A DNA stretch of 64,000 nt from Shewanella sp. 10N.286.48.A6 (lineage in GTDB: Bacteria > Pseudomonadota > Gammaproteobacteria > Enterobacterales > Shewanellaceae). Numbering within the stretch: position 1 is the stretch's first letter; the number at the start of each line of letters is the position of its first letter. Of the stretch, positions 43,003-53,939 are shown piece after piece. The DNA lies in the NCBI RefSeq assembly GCF_002873135.1, contig NZ_MCVI01000020.1:176740-240739 (forward strand), read 5' to 3'. The notes under the pieces are model-generated. The model was not told the origin of the DNA, ran no database searches, and was given only the letters and a program-made list of their open reading frames with translations. The translations under genes and the position numbers were made by a program.

Positions 43003-44943
43003 ATGACTGAGTATTTTTTACAAGCGTTTATATATTTATCAGCTGCAGTTATCGCCGTACCATTGGCTCAGCGTTTAGGGCTTGGCTCAGTGCTTGGCTA
43101 TTTAATTGCCGGACTGGTCATTGGTCCCATCATCGGCCTTGTTGGCAGTGAAACCAGCACCATTCAGCATTTTGCTGAATTTGGTGTAGTGATGATGTTA
43201 TTTCTGGTGGGCTTAGAGTTAGAGCCTAAAATGCTGTGGTCCATGCGGCATCGTCTTATTGGCATGGGCGGGTTACAAGTTGGCTTGTCAGTGGGCGGTG
43301 TGATGGCCATTGCGATGTTATTTGATATTCAATGGTCAATCGCATTAACCATAGGTTTGATTTTTTCATTGTCTTCAACAGCAATTGTATTGCAGACCTT
43401 TAATGAAAAAGGCTTAATTAAAACGCCTGCCGGTCGAAATGCATTCTCAGTGCTTCTGTTTCAAGATATTGCCGTGATCCCCATGTTGGCGTTAATCCCA
43501 TTGCTAGCGTTACCTGAATTAGTCGCAGTGACACAAACAGCGGTGTCTGAGGCAGCAGCCCATCATGAAGAGTTATCCTTGGTGGCTGAACTCTCCAGTG
43601 GTGTGTATGCCATCGTTTTAGTGCTCTCAATCGCTTTTGTTATTTTTGGCGGCCATTATTTAACTCGACCCATTTTTAAATTTGTTGCAGATTCTGGTGT
43701 CAGAGAGATTTCAACTGCTGCGGCATTATTGTTAGTTATTGGCATTGCGGCATTAATGAGTTTGGTTGAGGTTTCACCTGCTTTAGGCACATTTTTAGCA
43801 GGTGTGGTACTGGCTAATAGTGAGTTTAAGCATGAACTTGAGGCGAATATTGCGCCGTTTAAAGGTTTATTACTGGGGCTATTTTTCATTACCGTGGGGG
43901 CGGGGATTGATTTTGACATCTTATGGCAATATCTAGGAGCCATTTTAGCCATTACTTTTGGGGTGATGTTTTTAAAGGCATTGGTGTTATTTATATTGTC
44001 TTTTATATTCCGAATTACAGGTAGTGATAGGTGGCTGTTTACCCTAAGTCTCGCTCAAGCGGGTGAATTCGGTTTTGTGTTATTGAGCTTTAGCCAACAA
44101 AATGATGTATTACCCATTCATATCGCCCAGCCATTATCTATTGTGGTTGCCTTGTCGATGTTTTTGACTCCAGGCTTATTCATCTTCTATGAAAAGTTTA
44201 TTGTGCCCAAATATGAAAAGAACTCAAACGAGCGGGAACAAGATACGGTTGATGAGCAAGGTGTGGTGATCATTGCCGGTATCGGTCGTTTTGGTCAAAT
44301 AGTCAATCGATTACTGTTATCTAACGGGGTGAAAACGGTTGTACTAGACCGTCAGGCATCCCAAGTGGATACATTGAGAAAAATCAAAACCAAAGCCTTT
44401 TATGGTGATGCCACCAGGCCTGATTTATTAGAAACAGCAGGTGTTGCCAACGCTGCCGCCTTTGTCATTGCCATTGATGATCAGCAAAGTAGTATTGAGT
44501 TGGTTAAGTACCTTAAACATAAATACCCACAGCTTAAAGTCATCAGCCGTGCTTTTGACCGTGGTCATGGGCACTTATTGCGAGAAGCTGGCGCAGATTT
44601 TGTCGAGTCAGAAACCTTCCACTCCGCCCTGAAAGTTGGTGCGGCGTCGATGCGGGCAATGGGATTTTCTGATGAGTTAGTCAGTCAGCAAAAGCTAACA
44701 TATCAAAGAGTTGAAAAAGAAGCGGCAGATGCCTTATATAAAGAATGGTTGAAGCGACCTGAAGGTGAACGCTATGGCAATGATTTCATCAGTCTGTTTA
44801 TGCTTTACGAAGAGCGAATGAAGCAAGCCATTGAAGCAGATACAGAGGCTTATAATAGCCGTAACTTTGCCAAAGAGGCGCCTTGTGATAGCTCTGATGA
44901 TTGTCAAAATCCAAGTCAAAAACCATCTCAAAGTCCAGTATAA
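43003..44943 (+). CDS. Kef-type cation:proton antiporter (CPA2) with RCK domain
   Basis: 646 residues. About 12 membrane helices in residues 1-385, including the loop HELEANIAPFKGLLLGLFFITVGAGID, equivalent to the regulatory loop of KefC. Then an RCK/TrkA-N NAD-binding domain: IIAGIGRFGQIVNRLLLSNGVKTVVLD (in parts) and FYGDATRPDLLETAGV. The acidic C-terminal tail (about 600-646) is low complexity. KefB/KefC are K+ efflux systems gated by glutathione adducts; whether this one is glutathione-gated cannot be seen, and no KefF/G quinone reductase gene is adjacent. Confidence 0.92.
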   Translation: MTEYFLQAFIYLSAAVIAVPLAQRLGLGSVLGYLIAGLVIGPIIGLVGSETSTIQHFAEFGVVMMLFLVGLELEPKMLWSMRHRLIGMGGLQVGLSVGGVMAIAMLFDIQWSIALTIGLIFSLSSTAIVLQTFNEKGLIKTPAGRNAFSVLLFQDIAVIPMLALIPLLALPELVAVTQTAVSEAAAHHEELSLVAELSSGVYAIVLVLSIAFVIFGGHYLTRPIFKFVADSGVREISTAAALLLVIGIAALMSLVEVSPALGTFLAGVVLANSEFKHELEANIAPFKGLLLGLFFITVGAGIDFDILWQYLGAILAITFGVMFLKALVLFILSFIFRITGSDRWLFTLSLAQAGEFGFVLLSFSQQNDVLPIHIAQPLSIVVALSMFLTPGLFIFYEKFIVPKYEKNSNEREQDTVDEQGVVIIAGIGRFGQIVNRLLLSNGVKTVVLDRQASQVDTLRKIKTKAFYGDATRPDLLETAGVANAAAFVIAIDDQQSSIELVKYLKHKYPQLKVISRAFDRGHGHLLREAGADFVESETFHSALKVGAASMRAMGFSDELVSQQKLTYQRVEKEAADALYKEWLKRPEGERYGNDFISLFMLYEERMKQAIEADTEAYNSRNFAKEAPCDSSDDCQNPSQKPSQSPV

Positions 44944-44973
44944 ATCTCAGCCTAAAATCTGAGTGCTAGTGCC

Positions 44974-45002
44974 ATAAAAAAGGCCATCTTTTGATGGCCT
45001 TA
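44974..45002. terminator. Terminator between Kef-type gene and metG
   Basis: Stem AAGGCCATC/GATGGCCTT with a TTTT loop. On the minus strand it is followed by six T (metG); on the plus strand the T-run is poor. Confidence 0.8.
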
Positions 45003-45023
45003 CTATTCAAGCTTTGTTGCTAA

Positions 45024-47072
45024 TTACATGACTCGCATGCCAGGTTTCGCGCCTGCATGAGGCTCTAAAATCCAGATATCTTTTCCACCAGGGCCGGCGG
45101 CTAATACCATGCCTTCAGATTCACCGAACTTCATTTTACGTGGTGCAAGGTTGGCAACCATCACAGTGTGTTTGCCAATCAAATCTTCTGGTGCGTAAGC
45201 AGATTTAATGCCTGCAAAAACCTGCTTGGTTTCGCCGCCTAAATCTAACTCTAAACGGAGTAGTTTATTGGCTTTTTCAATATGCTCAGCTTTTGAAATA
45301 AGCGCGATACGCAAATCAACTTTGGCAAAATCATCAAAAGTAATTTCAGGGCTTAGGGGCTCTTTCTCAAGCTCAGTTTGAGTAGCTTCCGGCGCAGCAT
45401 CAGTCACTTTACTTGCAGTTACTTGTAAGTTTTCAGTTGATGCCTCAATGATAGCTTCAATGCTTTTCATTTCAATGCGCTGTATTAATGCTTTAAACTT
45501 AGCAATTTCATGGCCAGCTAGATCTACAGCTAAATTATCCCATGTTAATGGCGTCTGTAAGAAAGCTTCAACATTGTCAGCTAGCTTAGGTAGTACCGGT
45601 TTAAGGTAAGTGACTAAGATGCGGAACAAGTTAAGTGCATTGCTACACACTTGATGGGCTTCATCTTGCTTGTCTTCTTGTTTGATTAACTGCCAAGGCG
45701 CGGCATCAGCAACATAGGCATTTGCCATGTCAGCTAAAGCCATAATTTCGCGCATCGCTTTACCAAACTCACGAGTCTCATATAAATCAGCAATGATATC
45801 CTGTTTAGCTAAAAAGGCCTCAGTCAAAGTCATATCGTTGATTTTAGCTAACTTGCCGTCAAAACGTTTACTGATAAAACCAGCGGTACGTGAGGCTAAG
45901 TTCACTAATTTACCAACTAGATCAGAGTTCACTCGCTGTGCGAAGTCTTCTAGATTTAAATCTAAGTCATCAACACGGCTGTTTAATTTCGCCGCGTAGT
46001 AATAGCGAAGATACTCAGGATCTAAATTATCTAAATAAGTACGCGCTTTAATAAACGTGCCTTTTGACTTAGACATTTTGGCACCATTTACCGTAACATA
46101 ACCATGTGCATAAACAGCAGTAGGTTTACGAATACCCGCGCCATCTAGCACTGCAGGCCAAAATAAACCGTGGAAGTTGACAATATCTTTACCAATGAAG
46201 TGATAAAGCTCTGTTGTAGAGTCTTTTTTCCAAAATTCGTCAAAATCAAGGTCACCACGTTTATCACATAAGTTTTTAAACGAGCCCATGTAACCGATAG
46301 GTGCGTCTAACCATACGTAGAAAAATTTACCTGGTTGCTCTGGTATTTCAAAACCAAAATAAGGCGCATCACGGGAAATATCCCATTGCTGCAGACCTTG
46401 TTCGAACCATTCTCTTAGCTTGTTGGCAATTTCAGGTTGTAGTGAACCTGATGCAAGCCATTCACTTAACATGGTTTCAAATGCAGGTAAGTCAAAGAAG
46501 AAATGTTCACTGTCCTTCATTACTGGCGTAGCACCTGACACGACCGAGTAAGGATTGATTAAATCTGTGGTGCTATAAGTCGCACCACAGTTATCGCAGT
46601 TATCACCATATTGATCTTCACTCTTACATTTCGGGCAAGTGCCTTTGACAAAGCGGTCTGGTAAAAACATTTCTTTTTCAGGATCGAATAATTGAGAAAT
46701 GGTTTTGGTTTTAATGTAACCACCATCACGCAACTTCAGATAAATATCGCTGGCAAGCTCACGGTTTTCTTTACAGTGCGTGCTATGGAAGTTATCAAAG
46801 TTGATATTGAAATCAGCGAAATCTTGTTCATGTTCTTTTTGAACTTGAGCAATCATTTCTTCTGGTGTAATACCCAGTTGTTGGGCTTTCAGCATGATTG
46901 GGGTGCCATGGGCATCATCTGCACAAATATAGTGACATTCATGTCCACGAAGTTTTTGGTAACGAGACCAAATATCAGTTTGAATATACTCAAGCATATG
47001 ACCTAAATGGATAGGACCATTTGCATATGGGAGGGCACTTGTCACCAGAATTTTACGTTGTGAATTTGTCAT
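45024..47072 (-). CDS. metG: Methionyl-tRNA synthetase
   Basis: Charges tRNA-Met and the initiator. 682 residues (E. coli 677). Class I HIGH motif as HLGHMLEY, four-cysteine zinc knuckle (CPKC...CDNC, about 145-161), KMSKS at about 332-336, and a C-terminal EMAPII-like tRNA-binding dimer domain (about 580-682; [18 protein letters not shown]). Divergent from apbC, as in E. coli. Confidence 0.98.
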   Translation of the reverse strand: MTNSQRKILVTSALPYANGPIHLGHMLEYIQTDIWSRYQKLRGHECHYICADDAHGTPIMLKAQQLGITPEEMIAQVQKEHEQDFADFNINFDNFHSTHCKENRELASDIYLKLRDGGYIKTKTISQLFDPEKEMFLPDRFVKGTCPKCKSEDQYGDNCDNCGATYSTTDLINPYSVVSGATPVMKDSEHFFFDLPAFETMLSEWLASGSLQPEIANKLREWFEQGLQQWDISRDAPYFGFEIPEQPGKFFYVWLDAPIGYMGSFKNLCDKRGDLDFDEFWKKDSTTELYHFIGKDIVNFHGLFWPAVLDGAGIRKPTAVYAHGYVTVNGAKMSKSKGTFIKARTYLDNLDPEYLRYYYAAKLNSRVDDLDLNLEDFAQRVNSDLVGKLVNLASRTAGFISKRFDGKLAKINDMTLTEAFLAKQDIIADLYETREFGKAMREIMALADMANAYVADAAPWQLIKQEDKQDEAHQVCSNALNLFRILVTYLKPVLPKLADNVEAFLQTPLTWDNLAVDLAGHEIAKFKALIQRIEMKSIEAIIEASTENLQVTASKVTDAAPEATQTELEKEPLSPEITFDDFAKVDLRIALISKAEHIEKANKLLRLELDLGGETKQVFAGIKSAYAPEDLIGKHTVMVANLAPRKMKFGESEGMVLAAGPGGKDIWILEPHAGAKPGMRVM

Positions 47073-47227
47073 TTTGTCTCAACAATCGATTACACCAAAT
47101 ATATGTTGATGATACTAACCGATCAAAGTGATTATTTCATCAAACAACAACAAAATGGGCTAAATTTGCGCTCATTTTTCTTGAATTCTGGTACACTTGA
47201 ACAAATTTATCGCTGGGAGTTCTGCTT

Positions 47228-48343
47228 TTGTCTACTTCGCATACAGATTATCAATTAAGTGCTGACCTATTAGGTCCCGTGTTGAGTATTTTAGATGCAT
47301 ATCAAGATCCATATTTAGCCGAAGGGCTTGTATCTGCAGGTTGTGTCACTAAGCTTTCAATTGAAGGCAAACGTTTATCACTTGGGTTAGTTTATCCATA
47401 CCCATGTATGACGCAATATCGTGATACTGTCATGGATGTGACTAAAAAATTAGCCGTACTTGATGCTATTGATGAAGTAGAGTGCGAAATTGATTTTCAG
47501 CCAAGAGTATTTTCTGCGGTTAGCTCTGTAGCGCCATTGCCAAATATTAAGCAAGTCATTGCTGTGGCTTCAGGTAAAGGCGGCGTGGGTAAATCAACCA
47601 CGGCAGTTAACCTTGCATTAGCTTTAAAAGCAGAAGGTGCTGAAGTGGGCATCTTAGATGCTGACATTTACGGTCCTTCAATTCCTATGATGCTGGGTTT
47701 ACAAGGTTTTAAACCGACTTCACCTGACGGGAAAATGATGACCGCAGCCAGTGCTCATGGCATTACTGCCCAATCAATCGGCTTTATGTTAGGTGATGGC
47801 GAAGCTGCAGTATGGCGTGGCCCAATGGCGGCCGGTGCTTTAAATCAGTTATTAACTGAAACCCAGTGGCCAGAACTTGATTATTTGGTTATCGATTTAC
47901 CACCTGGAACCGGTGATATCCAATTAACCCTTTCGCAAAAATTTCCTGTGAGTGGCACGGTTGTGGTGACTACACCGCAAGATATTGCCCTTGAAGATGC
48001 GAAAAAAGGCATTACCATGTTCCAAAAAGTGGATATCCCAGTGTTAGGGATTATTGAGAACATGAGTTTTCATTTATGTCCAGAATGTGGCCATAAAGAA
48101 TACCCATTTGGTACTCATGGTGGCAGTAAAATTGCCGAGCGTTATGAAGTACCGTTATTAGGTGCTTTGCCGCTTAATATCAACATTCGTGAATCAATGG
48201 ATGAAGGTAACCCTGCAGTTGTGAGTCAGCCTGATTCTGAAGTGGCAGGGATTTATCGTGAGATCGCTCGTAAAGTTGGGGCTCAACTAGCCAAACAACA
48301 AAGTAAAAAGACAGTATCAATTAGTATTTCAGACGACGAGTAA
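47228..48343 (+). CDS. apbC: Iron-sulfur carrier protein ApbC (Mrp family)
   Basis: P-loop ATPase that transfers Fe-S clusters to apoproteins. 371 residues: N-terminal DUF59 domain (about 1-90), deviant Walker A GKGGVGKST near 118-126, DADIYGPSIPMMLGL, and the CPEC-type cluster-binding pair. Start is TTG at 47228 with GGGAG 8 nt upstream. Followed by udk after 11 bp, so co-transcribed. Confidence 0.96.
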   Translation: MSTSHTDYQLSADLLGPVLSILDAYQDPYLAEGLVSAGCVTKLSIEGKRLSLGLVYPYPCMTQYRDTVMDVTKKLAVLDAIDEVECEIDFQPRVFSAVSSVAPLPNIKQVIAVASGKGGVGKSTTAVNLALALKAEGAEVGILDADIYGPSIPMMLGLQGFKPTSPDGKMMTAASAHGITAQSIGFMLGDGEAAVWRGPMAAGALNQLLTETQWPELDYLVIDLPPGTGDIQLTLSQKFPVSGTVVVTTPQDIALEDAKKGITMFQKVDIPVLGIIENMSFHLCPECGHKEYPFGTHGGSKIAERYEVPLLGALPLNINIRESMDEGNPAVVSQPDSEVAGIYREIARKVGAQLAKQQSKKTVSISISDDE

Positions 48344-48354
48344 GGTTTTAAATA

Positions 48355-48993
48355 ATGAATTCTCCGCAATGTGTCATTATCGGTATCGCGGGTGCGTCAG
48401 CATCAGGTAAAAGTTTAATTGCTCAAACTATTTTTGAAGAGTTAAAGCGTGATTTAGGTACCGACCAAATTGGCGTAATCAATGAAGATGCCTATTATCG
48501 CGACCAGAGCCATTTATCAATGGAAGATCGTGTTAAAACCAATTATGACCACCCTAAAGCATTGGATCATCAGTTGTTGGCTGAGCATCTAAAACAGCTA
48601 AAACGAGGCGAGTCGGTTGATATTCCTTGCTACAGCTATAAGGAACATACTCGTATTGGCAAGACCTTAGATATGCAACCTAAAAAGGTGATTATTTTAG
48701 AAGGTATCTTATTATTAACGGATCCTAAACTGCGTGAATTAATGGATGCCAGTGTATTTATGGATACGCCGTTAGATATCTGTTTTTTACGTCGTCTATC
48801 ACGTGATGTTGCTGAGCGCGGGCGTACCATGGAATCTGTGATTTCTCAATATAAAGCGACCGTTAGGCCGATGTTTTTACAATTTATTGAGCCATCTAAG
48901 CAACATGCTGACATTATCGTGCCTCGTGGTGGTAAAAACCGTATTGCAACCGATATTCTTAAAGCAAGAATACAGCATTTATTGGCACGCTAG
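48355..48993 (+). CDS. udk: Uridine/cytidine kinase
   Basis: Phosphorylates uridine and cytidine in pyrimidine salvage. 212 residues with P-loop [42 protein letters not shown] and [15 protein letters not shown], all close to E. coli Udk (213). Second gene after apbC. Confidence 0.97.
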   Translation: MNSPQCVIIGIAGASASGKSLIAQTIFEELKRDLGTDQIGVINEDAYYRDQSHLSMEDRVKTNYDHPKALDHQLLAEHLKQLKRGESVDIPCYSYKEHTRIGKTLDMQPKKVIILEGILLLTDPKLRELMDASVFMDTPLDICFLRRLSRDVAERGRTMESVISQYKATVRPMFLQFIEPSKQHADIIVPRGGKNRIATDILKARIQHLLAR

Positions 48994-49056
48994 ATATTAG
49001 CACGCTTAATATAGCCGTGTTTTGCGGATTAAAATTGTATTAAGATAAAATGATGA

Positions 49057-49094
49057 CACAGAAAGGCTCCTACAAATGGGGCCATTCTTTTGTG
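49057..49094 (+). terminator. Possible terminator after udk
   Basis: Imperfect stem: GGCTCC/GGGGCC (one wobble) with outer ACACA/TGTGT-like pairing and TTTT on the 3' side. Moderate support only. Confidence 0.45.
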
Positions 49095-49157
49095 TAAAAC
49101 CGCTTGAATCGACATGCTAATATCAAGCTGGCAGTCAGATAACACTCAGGAACGAGA

Positions 49158-49973
49158 ATGGCATCAGTATTTGTTAATGGATTACCACAACAGCAAATTA
49201 ACCCACTGGATAGAGGTTTAGCCTACGGTGATGGTGCATTTGCCACCATGCGTGTGTTACAGGGTAAGGTGTTATTCATTGATGAACATATTGAGCGATT
49301 GCAGCAAGCATGTTTGCGTTTGGGCTTTGCATTACAAAATCAACTTGAGTTAATAAATCAGCTTGAGCAGCACGGCCAGGTTTTAAACCAAGGCTGTATC
49401 AAAATACTCATTAGCCGCGGTGTAGGTGGTCGAGGTTACAGTGCCCCAGACATTGTGGAGCAAACAAGCGTCATTTCTTTACATGATATTCCCGCTCACT
49501 ATCAGCAATGGCAACAGCAGGGGATCAGTTTATCTTTAGCGGCGATTAGCTTAGCGCGCCAACCAATACTTGCTGGGATGAAACACCTTAATCGGCTTGA
49601 GCAAGTGCTGATAAAGCAAAACCTATTACCACAAGGTTGCGATGACTGGCTGGTACTTGACACCGATGGCAATGTGGTTGAATCATCAATGGCCAATGTC
49701 TTTATTGTAGAAGGCCAAAATGTTTATACCCCAGCAATCAGCCACAGCGGTGTATCAGGGGTGATGCGACAACAAGTTATTATCGCGTTATTAGAAAACA
49801 ACATTAACGTTTACGCTGAACCAATCAGCTTATCCAGGCTTAAGCAAGCAGATCATGTTTTTATCAGCAACAGCCTGTTGGGCGTTGTTAATATTAATCA
49901 TCTTGATGATAACCAATATTCCAGCTGGCCTATGAGCCATAACTTAATTAAACAGTTACAATTATCACTCTAA
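49158..49973 (+). CDS. pabC: Aminodeoxychorismate lyase
   Basis: PLP enzyme making p-aminobenzoate for folate. 271 residues; DRGLAYGDGAFATMRV at the start and the PLP lysine K142 in AGMKHLNRLEQV. NVVESSMANVFIV and SGVSGVMRQ are family motifs. GGAACGAG precedes the ATG. First gene of pabC-mltG-tmk-holB-pilZ; mltG follows after 1 bp. Confidence 0.95.
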   Translation: MASVFVNGLPQQQINPLDRGLAYGDGAFATMRVLQGKVLFIDEHIERLQQACLRLGFALQNQLELINQLEQHGQVLNQGCIKILISRGVGGRGYSAPDIVEQTSVISLHDIPAHYQQWQQQGISLSLAAISLARQPILAGMKHLNRLEQVLIKQNLLPQGCDDWLVLDTDGNVVESSMANVFIVEGQNVYTPAISHSGVSGVMRQQVIIALLENNINVYAEPISLSRLKQADHVFISNSLLGVVNINHLDDNQYSSWPMSHNLIKQLQLSL

Positions 49974-49974
49974 T

Positions 49975-50985
49975 ATGAAAAAAATACTGACCGTTTTACT
50001 CGCATTTTTGATGACCCTAACCACAGTGGCTTGCATTGTCGGTTACTGGGGATATCAACAGATAATTGCTTATCCCAATCAGACTCTCACCGTCGATGCG
50101 CCTGTTGAGTTAACTATTTCACAGGGCATGAATGTCACCAAGCTTGCTAAAGATTTAGAGCATAAACAATGGCTAACAGATAGCTGGAAATTAAAATATC
50201 TGGTTAAGCTTAAACCTGAATATGCCCATATCAAAACAGGCTTATATCAAATTGAGCCGGGTGACAGCTTGGCCTCTTTACTGAATAAGATTAATTCGGG
50301 TGACCAAATCAGCTTTTCAGTAACGTTAATCGAAGGCAAGACCATTAAGGAATGGCAACAAGTGTTGGCCACATCACCGCATCTAACTTTTGATGAGCAA
50401 GTGTTCAATCGAGTGTTATTGAAAAATGGTGACGATTCAAATTTACCAGAAGGTAAGTTTTTCCCTGAGACCTATCAATATCATGCAGGCGATAGTTTAG
50501 AGTCGGTGCTGCAACGCAGTTATACATTAATGCAAACCACTTTAGAGGCTGCGTGGCAACAGCGCGATAAAGATCTTAAACTAAAAACACCCTATGAGTT
50601 ATTGATCATTGCTTCAATCATCGAAAAAGAAACAGGCAAGCCAGAAGAGCGCGATTGGGTCGCTGCAGTATTTAATAATCGCTTAAAATTAGGCATGCGT
50701 CTTCAAACAGATCCGACCGTTATTTATGGCATGGGCGATCGCTACCAAGGTAATATCACTCGCAGTGATTTACGAGAACACACGGCATTTAATACTTATC
50801 GTATAAATGGTTTACCGCCAACACCGATTGCAGCGCCAAGTAAAGCTGCTTTGTTTGCAGCAGCAAAACCTGCTGAAGTCGATTATTTATACTTTGTCTC
50901 AAGAAATGATGGCAGCCATGTTTTTTCAAAGACACTTGCACAACATAACCGTGCAGTTAACGAATATCAGAGAAATAGAAAATGA
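49975..50985 (+). CDS. mltG: Endolytic murein transglycosylase MltG
   Basis: Inner-membrane enzyme that cuts new glycan strands and sets chain length. 336 residues: one membrane helix (about 5-26), a LysM-like part and the YceG domain with [26 protein letters not shown] holding the catalytic Glu, then [10 protein letters not shown] and [19 protein letters not shown] sequence. Between pabC and tmk, overlapping tmk by 4 bp. Confidence 0.96.
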   Translation: MKKILTVLLAFLMTLTTVACIVGYWGYQQIIAYPNQTLTVDAPVELTISQGMNVTKLAKDLEHKQWLTDSWKLKYLVKLKPEYAHIKTGLYQIEPGDSLASLLNKINSGDQISFSVTLIEGKTIKEWQQVLATSPHLTFDEQVFNRVLLKNGDDSNLPEGKFFPETYQYHAGDSLESVLQRSYTLMQTTLEAAWQQRDKDLKLKTPYELLIIASIIEKETGKPEERDWVAAVFNNRLKLGMRLQTDPTVIYGMGDRYQGNITRSDLREHTAFNTYRINGLPPTPIAAPSKAALFAAAKPAEVDYLYFVSRNDGSHVFSKTLAQHNRAVNEYQRNRK

Positions 50986-51611
50986 GTAAAAACAACGCTA
51001 AATTCATTACAATTGAAGGATTAGAAGGCGCGGGTAAGTCCAGCGCAGTTGAATTAGTAAAGCAAATTATTACAGACCATTGTCATCAAGCGCCAATATG
51101 CACCCGTGAGCCAGGCGGTACGCCATTAGCAGAAAAAATTAGAGATTTAGTCAAAATTGCTGATGATAGTGATCCACTGTGTGATGAGGCTGAATGTTTA
51201 CTGTTTTACGCAGCCCGTACTCAGTTAATTTCAAATGTCATTAAGCCCGCTTTAGCCAACGGAACTTGGGTATTAGGCGATAGACATAACCTCTCGTCGT
51301 TAGCTTACCAAGGCGGCGGTAGAGGATTAATGCCATTAGTAAAATCCATTAGTGATGCTTGTTTACAGGGCTTCAAGCCCGATTTAACCCTTTATTTAGA
51401 TATTGAACCGCAATTAGGCTTAGCCCGCGCAGCCAAACGTGGTGAGTTAGATCGCATCGAGCAACAAGAATTGGATTTCTTTATTCGTGCTCGAGAAACC
51501 TTTTTAGCGTTTGCTGCTGAAGATAGCTCAATTTTAGTTATTGATGCTAGTAAACCCATTGATCAAGTCCATGAACAGATCCGAGTCGCATTAGCAGCGA
51601 ATCTTGTGTAA
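50982..51611 (+). CDS. tmk: Thymidylate kinase
   Basis: Phosphorylates dTMP to dTDP. 209 residues with P-loop [27 protein letters not shown], the DR(H)-type [17 protein letters not shown] and a lid. Overlaps mltG (ATGA) and is followed by holB after 41 bp. Confidence 0.97.
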   Translation: MSKNNAKFITIEGLEGAGKSSAVELVKQIITDHCHQAPICTREPGGTPLAEKIRDLVKIADDSDPLCDEAECLLFYAARTQLISNVIKPALANGTWVLGDRHNLSSLAYQGGGRGLMPLVKSISDACLQGFKPDLTLYLDIEPQLGLARAAKRGELDRIEQQELDFFIRARETFLAFAAEDSSILVIDASKPIDQVHEQIRVALAANLV

Positions 51612-51652
51612 TGGTAATGACCTTGATTAAAACAGCGTAAAGTGAGTCATTG

Positions 51653-52615
51653 ATGCAAGCTTTTGGATTAAATCAGTTGCCCTGGTTAGATGAACCGTTT
51701 CAGCGATTCTTAAATGAGTTAGCAAACGGGCATAGTGCTCACGCACAACTGTTAACCATAGATACCGGTCTAGGAGGGTATTTATTTGCTCATGAAATGG
51801 CCCATGCCGCCATGTGCCAAAACTTAACCCCTGTTGGGGCATGCGGTCAATGTAAAAGCTGTCTGTTATTTAAAGCGGGAACACACCCTGATTGTCATGT
51901 GATTAAAGCTGATGGCAATCAAATCAAGGTCGATCAAATTCGCGACTTATGTCAAAAATTAACGGTCACAGCCCAGCAAGGCGGTCAACGTGTCGCCATT
52001 ATTCAAAACTGCGAGCAATTTAATTTAGCGTCAGCCAATGCGTTATTAAAAACCTTAGAAGAGCCGGGTAATAATATTTTAATTATTTTACAAACAGACG
52101 TGCCTTCAAGATTGTTAGCAACCATTAAAAGTCGCTGCCAGAATGTGGCCTTTAATGCCCCTGATAGACGCCAAGTATTAGCTTGGCTGTCTTCCCATCA
52201 ATTATTACCACAACCTCCTTATGGCGAGAAAGCCCATGATGTGACTTGGTGTTTAAGTATGATTGGTGGGCCGTTGAAATTAGCTGAAAGCCTAGGTAAT
52301 CAACATTACCAACAACTACTGCAATATCGAGTCGATTGGGCAAACAGTATTAAATCAGGACATTTGACTGGCAGTTTAATTAAGTTATCAGAGCAACAAA
52401 TTATTGATGCACTTAATGTTTTATATTTGTACTTAAGGCAATATGTGTTAAAAAGTAAAGAGCTCGACGCATTAGCTGCGAGTAACATCATTGGTTTCTC
52501 ATCGAAAGTCGCGCAAATGTGCCAAAAATTAGCGACGATGGCGAGTATAAACGCGCCTGCATTATGTCAAGACTACATTCTTGAATTTAGACAACTTATT
52601 CATTACAGACAATAG
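51653..52615 (+). CDS. holB: DNA polymerase III subunit delta'
   Basis: Clamp-loader subunit. About 320 residues from the ATG at 51653, preceded by AGTGAG 6 nt upstream; a TTG at 51650 adds one residue. Zinc-binding cysteines (CQNL...CGQCKSC...C), EQFNLASANALLKTLEEPG and the RSRCQ-type sensor KSRCQNVAF are clear. As in most clamp-loader delta' subunits, the P-loop is degenerate. In the tmk-holB-pilZ-tatD order. Confidence 0.95.
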   Translation: MQAFGLNQLPWLDEPFQRFLNELANGHSAHAQLLTIDTGLGGYLFAHEMAHAAMCQNLTPVGACGQCKSCLLFKAGTHPDCHVIKADGNQIKVDQIRDLCQKLTVTAQQGGQRVAIIQNCEQFNLASANALLKTLEEPGNNILIILQTDVPSRLLATIKSRCQNVAFNAPDRRQVLAWLSSHQLLPQPPYGEKAHDVTWCLSMIGGPLKLAESLGNQHYQQLLQYRVDWANSIKSGHLTGSLIKLSEQQIIDALNVLYLYLRQYVLKSKELDALAASNIIGFSSKVAQMCQKLATMASINAPALCQDYILEFRQLIHYRQ

Positions 52616-52624
52616 AATTACACT

Positions 52625-52951
52625 ATGACCGATCTTGTTGTAAATTTTGATACTCTGCACCAGTTGTACAGAGCATATATGCCATTCATTAAACCTGCGG
52701 GTTTGTTTATTTCGACCACAGAAAGCCACTTTCTAGGTCAGGAGTTATCCATAGCTTATAAGTTGCCAGGTACTTCACAAATGGCTGATTTTCAAGGTGT
52801 GGTGGTGTGGATTAATCCACTTGGTGCATCAGGCGGCCGACCTGCGGGTATTGGCGTAAAAATAAAAACCGATCCTGAAAGTCATAAACATCATATTGAA
52901 AAGCTGCTTTCTACTCAGTTATCTTCAAGTGACATGACTTGTACCATGTAA
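52625..52951 (+). CDS. pilZ: PilZ domain protein of the type IV pilus PilZ type
   Basis: 108 residues. Resembles Pseudomonas PilZ: SAYKLPG-like core, GLFISTTES and the end motif NPLGASGGRPAGIGVKIKTD. The c-di-GMP-binding RxxxR motif is absent, as in the canonical PilZ pilus protein, which acts with the assembly ATPase rather than binding the nucleotide. 9 bp after holB and in the same run, a placement typical of Pseudomonas and Shewanella. No other pilus gene is in the window. Confidence 0.85.
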   Translation: MTDLVVNFDTLHQLYRAYMPFIKPAGLFISTTESHFLGQELSIAYKLPGTSQMADFQGVVVWINPLGASGGRPAGIGVKIKTDPESHKHHIEKLLSTQLSSSDMTCTM

Positions 52952-53150
52952 TAGTTAAACAAGGGTACTGTAAAGGTTCTTCCTCTATCATAGGTTTTAT
53001 TTGGCTAATACAATTAAGTTAAACAAAAAATGTCAAAACCAAATCTAACCTTTGATTAAACTGTGGTAACTGCTGATATGAAAATCAGCTTGAAAGATAA
53101 TCCTCCCCTAGGTATTCTTGCTGGCTTGTTTAAGCCTTTAAAGAATCATC

Positions 53151-53939
53151 ATGTTAATCGACTCTCACTGTCATCTAGACCGCTTAAAATCCGCGCCAGA
53201 TCAAGCTAGTTTGCACGCTATTGTAGATGCTGCAAAATCTCGCGGGGTTGAATATCTTCTTTGTGTTAATGTTCGCCAGCAAGGTTTTGAAGCCATGCGC
53301 GATAAAATGGCCGACTTTGATAATATATTCTTATCATCAGGGGTGCATCCACTTGACGTTAAAGACGGTCTCAATGTCAGTGAAATTAAGCAATTTGCCA
53401 CTGATAAAAAAGTCGTGGCAATTGGTGAAACCGGCCTTGATTATTTTTATGCCCCTGAAACGAAAGTATTGCAGCAACAATGCTTTGAACAACAAATAGC
53501 CTTAGCCGTAGAGGTGAATAAGCCGCTGATTGTTCACACTCGTGATGCCCGCGAAGATACTATTAACATGTTAAAAGCTGGCTACGCAGACAAAGTGGGT
53601 GGGGTATTGCATTGTTTTACAGAAAACTGGGAAATGGCCAAAGCAGCGATTGATTTAGGTTTTTATATCTCGGTGTCAGGTATTGTCACTTTTAAAAATG
53701 CCGGTGAACTTCGTAGCGTGATCCGTAAAGTACCTAAAGACAGGCTACTGGTTGAAACTGACTCACCGTATTTAGCGCCAGTACCGCACAGAGGGCAAGA
53801 AAACCAACCAGCTTTTGTGCGAGATGTTGCTGAGTTTGTTGCCGAGTTACGGGGTGAGAAATATATCGATTTAGCCGAATATACCACGGAGAACTTTTTT
53901 AACTTGTTCAAAGAGGCTGCAATATTAGCCAAGCGTTAA
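53151..53939 (+). CDS. TatD family metal-dependent hydrolase
   Basis: 262 residues, equivalent by position to E. coli YcfH. TIM-barrel metal ligands in DSHCHLD at the start, GETGLDY, HTRDA, HCFT and VETDSPYLAP. The family includes DNases and D-aminoacyl-hydrolases; the activity of this branch is uncertain. 199 bp after pilZ and with no clear ribosome site; it may have its own promoter in the gap. Confidence 0.93.
   Translation: MLIDSHCHLDRLKSAPDQASLHAIVDAAKSRGVEYLLCVNVRQQGFEAMRDKMADFDNIFLSSGVHPLDVKDGLNVSEIKQFATDKKVVAIGETGLDYFYAPETKVLQQQCFEQQIALAVEVNKPLIVHTRDAREDTINMLKAGYADKVGGVLHCFTENWEMAKAAIDLGFYISVSGIVTFKNAGELRSVIRKVPKDRLLVETDSPYLAPVPHRGQENQPAFVRDVAEFVAELRGEKYIDLAEYTTENFFNLFKEAAILAKR

Noticed and set aside
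53088..53210. Short frame overlapping the start of the tatD-type gene
   Set aside because: About 40 codons, no ribosome site, no recognisable product, and runs into the real gene in another frame.
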